From JAKFWF01 sp031429105 (GTDB taxonomy: Bacteria; Pseudomonadota; Alphaproteobacteria; Rhizobiales; Hyphomicrobiaceae), in the NCBI GenBank assembly GCA_031429105.1, contig JANOYV010000144.1, positions 34,311 to 98,310 of the forward strand: DNA of 64,000 bases, given 5' to 3'. The notes beneath the pieces are model-generated. The model had not been told where the DNA came from, made no database searches, and worked only from the letters and a program-made list of their open reading frames with translations. Of the stretch, positions 58,545 through 64,000 are shown piece after piece. The translations under genes were made by a program, and so were the position numbers. Within the stretch, counting starts at the first letter, position 1. Each line of letters opens with the position of its first letter.

Positions 58545-59624
58545 GTGGTGGTTTCCCGGGTGGACATTGTTGAAGCACTATCGACCCTGCGCGCGCCGGA
58601 TGGGACACTGCTCGTCGAACACAGCGCGACCGAGATCCAGATTACGGCTGACCACGTGGTGGTCTCGATTGCTATAGAAGCCGCAGATGCCCAAAGCTGG
58701 GAGCCCGTTCGCCTTGCAGCCGAGCAGACAATTGCTGAGGTACCGGGCGTGGCGAAGGCCCTCGTGGCACTGACGAGCCAGCGCAAGAGTGCGCCGAACG
58801 TACCGGCAAAACGTGCGTTGCCCAAGCCAACCGACGGCGTTCCGCCGCCGCGATTTCCGAATCTCGCCAAGATAAAGCGGATCATTGCCGTGGCGTCCGG
58901 CAAAGGCGGCGTCGGTAAGTCGACGACGGCTTGCAATCTAGCGCTCAGTTTGCGTGCGCAGGGCCTGAGTGTCGGCGTGCTCGATGCCGACATCTACGGG
59001 CCCTCAATGCCAAAGCTCTTCAACCTCAAGGGGCGTCCAACGGTCATCGCCGGGCGCACGTTGTCACCGCTTGAGGCCTACGGCTGCAAGGTGATGTCGA
59101 TCGGGTTCGTGGTCGATGCCGATAAGGCGCTGGTCTGGCGCGGCCCGATGGTGGCATCTGCCATCACGCAAATGCTGCGTGATATTGCTTGGGGGCCTCT
59201 TGACGTACTCATCGTCGATATGCCGCCGGGAACCGGTGACGCGCAGATGACACTTGCCCAGCAGGCGCCACTGGCTGGCGCCATTATCGTTTCGACCCCG
59301 CAAGATCTGGCACTGATTGATGCACGGCGCGGCGTCGAGATGTTTCGCGCAGCTGGTGTCGGCGTGCCGATCCTGGGCCTGATCGAGAACATGAGCTATT
59401 TCATCTGCGACGAATGCGGCAAGCGACATGAGATTTTCGCGCATGGTGGTGCGAGGGCCGAGGCGGCTAAACTTGGCGTGCCCTTCCTCGGTGAAATCCC
59501 ACTCGATTCCCTGATACGCGAGCGATCCGACAGCGGCATGCCAATCGTGATCGCTGATCCCGATAGCCCGCAGGCGCACGCCTATCGGGATATAGCAGTG
59601 AAGGTGATGGCGGGATTTCAATAG
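58545..59624 (+). CDS. apbC: Mrp/ApbC-type iron-sulfur cluster carrier ATPase
   Basis: A 359-residue cytosolic P-loop ATPase that carries 4Fe-4S clusters to target proteins. An N-terminal MIP18-like domain (about 1-80) comes before the deviant Walker A SGKGGVGKST, then DADIYGPS, DMPPGTGDAQ and the cluster-binding pair C-x2-C in YFICDECGKRHEIF. GTG 58545 is chosen because GGAG lies eight bases upstream; a TTG at 58512 falls inside the terminator hairpin. The place just after an operon rich in iron-sulfur proteins may be chance. It converges on purM. Confidence 0.93.
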   Translation: MVVSRVDIVEALSTLRAPDGTLLVEHSATEIQITADHVVVSIAIEAADAQSWEPVRLAAEQTIAEVPGVAKALVALTSQRKSAPNVPAKRALPKPTDGVPPPRFPNLAKIKRIIAVASGKGGVGKSTTACNLALSLRAQGLSVGVLDADIYGPSMPKLFNLKGRPTVIAGRTLSPLEAYGCKVMSIGFVVDADKALVWRGPMVASAITQMLRDIAWGPLDVLIVDMPPGTGDAQMTLAQQAPLAGAIIVSTPQDLALIDARRGVEMFRAAGVGVPILGLIENMSYFICDECGKRHEIFAHGGARAEAAKLGVPFLGEIPLDSLIRERSDSGMPIVIADPDSPQAHAYRDIAVKVMAGFQ

Positions 59625-59636
59625 CAACCGCGCACG

Positions 59637-60773
59637 CTATCCCAACTTCCCGCTAAACCGCACCGCTTCCGCCTCGCCTTTGCCCTTGGCGCTCGACTTG
59701 ACGCCGCGGCCGGGCTCGACTTCGCCGAGGAGCACTGGATGTTCGCCCGCAGCGGTGAGTGCAGCACCGACTTCATCAGCGCGCGTTTTATCTGCGATCA
59801 CGATCATGCCGATGCCGCAGTTGAAAGTGCGTAACATTTCTGTGTCGTCGAGGCGGCCGGCTTTGGCGAGCCAGCTGAATACTGGCGGTATGGTAATCGC
59901 CGATAGATTGATATGGGCGGCAAGGCCAGTTGGCATCACGCGTGGAATGTTCTCAGATAGCCCGCCGCCAGTGATGTGGCTCAAGCCTTTGATTGCCCCC
60001 GTTGGCCCGCCGCCACCGGTTTCGCGGATCGCGGCCAGCACCTGTTTCACATAGATCCGCGTTGGCACCAGCAGCGCTGCCGCCAGCGTTTGCCCTTTCG
60101 CCCAAGGTGCTTCGTGGCCCCAATCCAAGTTTTCTTCGGCTACGAGGCGACGAACCAGCGAAAACGCGTTCGAATGCACGCCCGCCGAAGGCAGACCAAT
60201 GACCACATCGCCAATTGCGATATCGCCGCGCGGCAGAATTTCGTCGCGCTCGACGGCGCCAACACAGAAGCCGGCCAGATCGTAGTCCTTCTGCTTGTAC
60301 ATCCCGGGCATTTCGGCCGTTTCACCGCCGATCAGTGCGCATCCGGCCTCTCGGCAACCGCTTGCGATGCCTGCAACAACGGCGGTGGCGGATGTCAATT
60401 CCAGCTTTCCGGTCGCGAAATAGTCGAGGAAAAACAATGGTTCGGCACCCTGCACCACGAGATCATTGACGCACATGGCAACTAGATCGATACCGATCGT
60501 GTGATGCACGCCACTCTCGATCGCAATCATCAACTTAGTGCCGACACCGTCATTGGCCGCAACCAGGATCGGATCTTTGAATCCAGCGCGCTTAAGGTCG
60601 AACAATCCGCCAAATCCGCCGAGGTCAGCATCGGCACCTGGACGCCGCGTGGCCTTCACCAGGGGCTTGATCGCTTCGACGAGCGCATTCCCTGCATCGA
60701 TATCCACGCCGGAATCACGGTATGTAATCGGTGCGTTGGGATGGGTCGGCTTCTGAGATGGTGAGTCGGACAT
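59637..60773 (-). CDS. purM: Phosphoribosylformylglycinamidine cyclo-ligase
   Basis: A 378-residue cytosolic enzyme that closes the imidazole ring in purine synthesis (FGAM to AIR, using ATP). Diagnostic blocks are YRDSGVDIDAGN, GGFGGLFDL, DGVGTKLMIA, CVNDLVVQGAEPLFFLDY, GGETAEMPGMY, LPSAGVHSNAFSLVR and ITGGGLSENIPRV. ATG at 60771-60773 gives the normal length; the longer frame upstream is non-coding. It diverges from the DUF2066 gene across 170 bases. purN, its usual partner, is not next to it. Confidence 0.95.
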   Translation of the reverse strand: MSDSPSQKPTHPNAPITYRDSGVDIDAGNALVEAIKPLVKATRRPGADADLGGFGGLFDLKRAGFKDPILVAANDGVGTKLMIAIESGVHHTIGIDLVAMCVNDLVVQGAEPLFFLDYFATGKLELTSATAVVAGIASGCREAGCALIGGETAEMPGMYKQKDYDLAGFCVGAVERDEILPRGDIAIGDVVIGLPSAGVHSNAFSLVRRLVAEENLDWGHEAPWAKGQTLAAALLVPTRIYVKQVLAAIRETGGGGPTGAIKGLSHITGGGLSENIPRVMPTGLAAHINLSAITIPPVFSWLAKAGRLDDTEMLRTFNCGIGMIVIADKTRADEVGAALTAAGEHPVLLGEVEPGRGVKSSAKGKGEAEAVRFSGKLG

Positions 60774-60943
60774 GTAACTGGTTCCAGGGCCGTTGAGACG
60801 AATGCAGCAGGCACCAGCCGGATTTCCGCCCGATTGCGGGTTGAAAGCGTCGAGACGCGATGTGCAAGATGCGTGGAAGCCGTGGTAGCAGAGTATTCGG
60901 TTGCGCTGCAATGAATGGCGTGGGCCAAACGGGGATGGACTAG

Positions 60944-62074
60944 GTGACAAGTCTTGTTCTGATGCGATTTTTGGCAGTAGCAGGGCTGGTGGCCTTTGGC
61001 TCCGCTGCATCGAACGCCCAACAAACGACAAAGCCTTTCACGATCGGCAATTACCCGGTCGAAGCAACCGCCGGTGATGCGGTGGCGGCCAAAGAGCAGG
61101 CGCTGGCAGAGGGCCAAAGGGCTGCTTTCCGGTCGCTCTTGAAGCGGCTTGTACCGGTCACATCATACAAGCGCATCGACAAGCTGAAAAATGTGAAGGT
61201 TGCTGACCTGATCGATGGCGTCTCCGTTCGGTCCGAACGCAATTCGACCACGCAGTACATCGCCAACCTAGATTTCTCTTTTCAGGTCAAAGCGGTGCGC
61301 GATCTTCTGAGGCGGGAGGGTGTGCCATTTGTCGATTTGCAAGCGCCGACAATCGTCGTTGTGCCGGTGTATCAGGCGCCAGCCGCTGGGCAGGGTGCAG
61401 CCCCTGCTGCGTTAACTCAAGCGGCCGGGCAAAAGGCCTGGACCGAAGCCTGGAAAGGCCTCGATCTTGAGCACGCGCTGGCACCAGCCAAACTTGAGTC
61501 GCCCAAGACATCAATCCACAGCGACACGCTACAGATGTTGACCAAGGACGGCGATGGCGGCGGCTTACGAATCGTAACGAAGGAAATGAACAGCGAACTG
61601 GTGCTGATCGCCCTTGCCGAACCGGACCTTGGCTCCAGAAAGCTCAACGTGACATTGATGGGCCGCGATGCGGTCGGCCAATTCGCCCTTAAGCGCTCGT
61701 ATAAGTACCAAGTCGATGATTTCGGCTACACCACCGAACTCGCCGCACTTGTCGCTCTTGGCACCATGGAGGGCCGCTGGAAGGCGATCAAAGCGCGTCC
61801 GGCGGTCGGTGGTGGTACGGCAGGGATGCAGCCGTTACAGCCAGTGCAACTCACCGTAGAGTTCAAGACTCTACAGGAATGGCAGCTAATCCGCCGTCAA
61901 ATTACCGAAACGCCCGGTGTCGAAGACCTGCAGATTGGCGGCCAGTCGGGTCGCTCGGTCGATGTCGCTGTGCGATTTCCCGGTGGCGGCGCACAGCTCG
62001 CGGATTCACTCGTCTCGCAAGGCATGGATATGCGCGAGGTTGGCGGTACGTGGGTGGTCAGAACGGGCGGATAA
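60944..62074 (+). CDS. DUF2066 family exported protein
   Basis: A 376-residue protein with a signal peptide (FLAVAGLVAFGSAASNAQQ) and the DUF2066 domain (about 30-180: AEGQRAAFRSLLKRLVP, NSTTQYIANLDFSFQ, FVDLQAPTIVVVPVYQ). The second half has strand-rich sequence with a repeat of VQLTVEFKTLQEWQLIRRQI and VDVAVRFPGG. It is predicted periplasmic; the function of the family is not known. The start is GTG 60944, with ATG 60962 as alternative. Divergence from purM is the usual arrangement in Hyphomicrobiales, where hda normally follows; here leuD follows instead. Confidence 0.8.
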   Translation: MTSLVLMRFLAVAGLVAFGSAASNAQQTTKPFTIGNYPVEATAGDAVAAKEQALAEGQRAAFRSLLKRLVPVTSYKRIDKLKNVKVADLIDGVSVRSERNSTTQYIANLDFSFQVKAVRDLLRREGVPFVDLQAPTIVVVPVYQAPAAGQGAAPAALTQAAGQKAWTEAWKGLDLEHALAPAKLESPKTSIHSDTLQMLTKDGDGGGLRIVTKEMNSELVLIALAEPDLGSRKLNVTLMGRDAVGQFALKRSYKYQVDDFGYTTELAALVALGTMEGRWKAIKARPAVGGGTAGMQPLQPVQLTVEFKTLQEWQLIRRQITETPGVEDLQIGGQSGRSVDVAVRFPGGGAQLADSLVSQGMDMREVGGTWVVRTGG

Positions 62075-62117
62075 GTCGAATTCTGACCTAATTGGCGCCC
62101 GCGCTAGGCTGCATTCG

Positions 62118-62723
62118 CTATGCCCACGGCCGAGTGACGGCCGCCGTCGCTTCGAACGCTGTAATGGTGCTTTCTTTCTGCATCGTCAGCCCAATGTCGT
62201 CGAGGCCTTCGAGGAGGCAGTGCTTGCGATGGGCATCGACGTCGAACTTGATGACGCCGCCATCGGGGCCGCGAATTTCCTGGGTTTCGAGATCAACGGT
62301 CAGTGTGGCGTTGGCGCCGCGATTGGCATCATCCATAAGCTTGTCCAATTGCTCTGGCGTGACTTTGATCGGTAAGATTCCGTTCTTGAAGCAGTTGTTA
62401 TAAAAAATGTCAGCAAAGCTTGTCGAGATGACGCAACGGATGCCAAAATCCAGCAGTGCCCACGGTGCGTGCTCACGGCTTGACCCGCAGCCGAAGTTTT
62501 CGCCCGTGACCAAGATTTGCGCCTTGCGATAGGCAGATTTGTTGAGCACAAAATCCGGCTTCTCTTGGCCTGCTTCATCGTAGCGGATCTCCGCAAACAA
62601 CGCTTTGCCAAGTCCGGTGCGCTTGATCGTCTTCAGGTAATTTTTCGGAATGATCTTGTCGGTATCGATATTGATCATCGGCAAGGGCGCGGCAACGGCC
62701 GTCAACTTATTGAATTTCTGCAT
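62118..62723 (-). CDS. leuD: 3-isopropylmalate dehydratase small subunit
   Basis: A 201-residue subunit that, with LeuC, isomerises 2- to 3-isopropylmalate in leucine synthesis. The blocks are NIDTDKIIPKNYLKT, GENFGCGSSREHAPWAL, FADIFYNNCFKNGILPI and LEGLDDIGLT. ATG at 62721-62723 has GAGGA upstream and matches the family start (MQKFNKLT). leuC is not in the window, as is normal for alphaproteobacteria where the two genes are apart. Confidence 0.95.
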   Translation of the reverse strand: MQKFNKLTAVAAPLPMINIDTDKIIPKNYLKTIKRTGLGKALFAEIRYDEAGQEKPDFVLNKSAYRKAQILVTGENFGCGSSREHAPWALLDFGIRCVISTSFADIFYNNCFKNGILPIKVTPEQLDKLMDDANRGANATLTVDLETQEIRGPDGGVIKFDVDAHRKHCLLEGLDDIGLTMQKESTITAFEATAAVTRPWA

Positions 62724-62806
62724 AAAATCCTCGCCGAAAGTCGCGGGTGGGTGGTTTAACTTAACTCTTGCGCGAAACGCCGCCCTGCGGTCAAGAGCGC
62801 AAGCGT

Positions 62807-63367
62807 TCAATGTACCTTGGGGTCGGCGTAGCACTTGCGCATGTATTCGCAACGGTGGGAGCCTGAAAAGTGCATGCTGTCGCCCTTTGCAGGCGAGATA
62901 AAGCGGCAGACTTCTTCGACGCCTTCGGTCGATAACCAGCCTTCACGGCGACCGCGTTGCACCGCGAAACAATCAGCGGTTTCCTCGTCGGGCCCGCGAA
63001 ACTGGTGACCGCATTCGTGGGCGAAGATCCACATTTTTACAGGGGTTGAAACTTTCGCCATCAGCCGTGGGTTGAGGATCAAGAAACCAGGATACGCCGC
63101 GCCGAAGTCGTCCAATTGGCTATCAAGAACCGTCGGTCGCTGCCCGCATGACAGTCGGCGGCGGTCGAATGTCAGCTGGCCGGGCGGCACAATCTTGGCA
63201 TCTCCACCGACATGGGCAACGTATTCTTCAGGCGTCGGCGGCCCTTCGGCACGCGCAGCCGGGGCACCAAGCGATATTATGCTCAAGGCGAAGACAATAA
63301 TGTGCACACCGTGCTGTGTCCAACGCCAGAGCGAGCGACGCCCGTTCATCCAACCCATGCTTGCCAT
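62807..63367 (-). CDS. Exported HExxH zinc-protease-like protein
   Basis: A 186-residue protein with a hydrophobic signal (about 22-40, ending PAARAEG) and a mature domain that carries FAHECGHQFRGPDEETADCF. H117, E118 and H121 form a zinc-protease HExxH, and a glutamate ten residues on (E128 or E129) could be the third ligand, with ETADC as in gluzincin-like peptidases. At least four cysteines in the mature part (LSCGQR, HECGH, ADCFA, EVCRF) suggest disulfides and a periplasmic place. Three ATG codons (63367, 63358, 63349) compete; none has a clear ribosome site. The target is unknown. Confidence 0.7.
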   Translation of the reverse strand: MASMGWMNGRRSLWRWTQHGVHIIVFALSIISLGAPAARAEGPPTPEEYVAHVGGDAKIVPPGQLTFDRRRLSCGQRPTVLDSQLDDFGAAYPGFLILNPRLMAKVSTPVKMWIFAHECGHQFRGPDEETADCFAVQRGRREGWLSTEGVEEVCRFISPAKGDSMHFSGSHRCEYMRKCYADPKVH

Positions 63368-63489
63368 TCACTATGTATTCTGGATGTGAGCCGCGACCAT
63401 CGCGTGAACTCTTCGGAAATGCAAGGACCGCCAAGCCGCAGTTGATCGCGAATGCGTATTCGCTCGGCTCTGTCCCCGTCCACACTTGT

Positions 63490-63906
63490 TCAACCCCCAG
63501 CCCCCGCCTCAAGTTCCTCCATATCTGCATCGGAAAAGCCAAAATGATGGCCGATCTCGTGAACCAGAACGTGGGTGATAATTTCTCCCAGGTTTTCGTC
63601 GCCGTCGGCCCAGAAATCGAGGATCGCCCGTCGGTACAAGAACACCATATCTGGCTCTTGCGGCACGTCGGACAGACTTTTTTTGTCTACACTGACGCCC
63701 TGATACAGGCCCATCAGATCGAACGGGCTTTCAATGTCGAGTTCATCGAGCACTTGATCGAGGGCGAAGTCCTCGACCCGAATAATCAAATCACCGCATA
63801 ATTTGCGAAATTCACCCGGTAGTTTGATCCATGCTGAGGCGGCAAGTTGCTCAAAATCCGCCAGGGTTGGGGCTTGTGCTGTTTGCCACTGAATACGGTC
63901 GGTCAT
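63490..63906 (-). CDS. Metallopeptidase family protein (DUF1025/MMP-like zincin)
   Basis: A 138-residue cytosolic protein with the minimal zincin pattern: LPGEFRKLCGDLIIRVEDFA, GLYQGV, PDMVFLYRRAILDFW and the zinc motif HVLVHEIGHHFGFSDADMEELE near the C-terminus. Length and order match the small metallopeptidase family once called DUF1025. ATG at 63904-63906 has GAGGA upstream; the longer frame to the right is non-homologous. No substrate is known for this family in bacteria. Confidence 0.88.
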   Translation of the reverse strand: MTDRIQWQTAQAPTLADFEQLAASAWIKLPGEFRKLCGDLIIRVEDFALDQVLDELDIESPFDLMGLYQGVSVDKKSLSDVPQEPDMVFLYRRAILDFWADGDENLGEIITHVLVHEIGHHFGFSDADMEELEAGAGG

Positions 63907-63928
63907 TTGGTCCTCGCGTGGTGGCTGT

Positions 63929-64000
63929 TCATTTGGGCAGTGATAGTCTGCCAATCGCGTAAGCGCCAGCCGCAGCAATAGCGCACCAAACGTTGGCAGC
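63929..64000 (-). CDS. Possible C-terminal end of a gene entering from the right edge
   Basis: On the minus strand an open frame from the window edge reads AANVWCAIAAAGAYAIGRLS and stops at TGA 63929-63931, 22 bases before the zincin start. The hydrophobic, alanine-rich sequence could end a membrane protein. Only 23 codons are visible, so this is a weak call. Confidence 0.3.
   Translation of the reverse strand, partial: AANVWCAIAAAGAYAIGRLSLPK

Overview
The window looks like chromosomal DNA of an alphaproteobacterium, probably of the Hyphomicrobiales (Rhizobiales) type. The basis is gene content and protein style: xseA, glpK and cysHDN; hisD with a DUF2948 gene behind it; purM divergent from a DUF2066 gene; a formate dehydrogenase island with DUF3305, DUF3306, DUF6352 and DUF6505-like genes; and palindromic repeats of a kind common in rhizobial genomes. 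No rRNA or origin is present. Family names were recognised by eye, without any database search.

Region 1 (1-1783): the start of an exported protein and a D-lactate/glycolate-type FAD oxidase. Region 2 (1895-19563) is the most unusual part. An Alg44-like c-di-GMP receptor/membrane-fusion protein, an Alg8-like polymannuronate synthase and an AlgD-like GDP-mannose dehydrogenase are followed by four RTX calcium-repeat proteins, a two-gene type I secretion system (ABC protein and membrane-fusion protein) and a membrane-anchored PL14-like polysaccharide lyase, all on the + strand. The usual alginate export and modification genes (algK, E, G, X, L, I, J, F) are absent. I infer a c-di-GMP-controlled alginate-like polymer made alongside a set of secreted calcium-binding matrix proteins. 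The ABC ATPase has atypical C-loop and H-loop residues.

Region 3 (19634-29052): housekeeping and metabolic genes (alpha/beta hydrolase, xseA, glpK, PhnD-like protein, desaturase, hisD, DUF2948, rhlE-type helicase). Region 4 (29319-32380) is an intact IS1595-family element of about 3.04 kb with 26-bp perfect terminal inverted repeats and 10-bp flanking direct repeats. Besides the transposase it carries a tightly overlapping passenger operon of unknown function, including a DUF1828-like protein. Region 5 (32402-36274): a small basic protein gene, tRNA-Thr(GGT), and the assimilatory sulfate operon cysH-cysD-cysN.

Region 6 (36295-45067): an aldehyde dehydrogenase, a 3-hydroxyisobutyrate dehydrogenase-like enzyme, an SDR reductase, and a five-gene peptide/nickel-type ABC importer. 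Region 7 (45080-58467) is a formate dehydrogenase island. It holds a WD40-cytochrome c protein, a polyferredoxin, a biotin-ligase-like protein lacking the catalytic lysines, DUF6505, DUF6352, DUF3305 and DUF3306 proteins, an HTH-TorD fusion, a small Tat-signal protein, the catalytic, iron-sulfur and cytochrome b subunits, and a tiny membrane protein. It closes with a clear intrinsic terminator. Region 8 (58545-64000): Mrp/ApbC, purM, a DUF2066 protein, leuD and two zinc-metalloprotease-like proteins.
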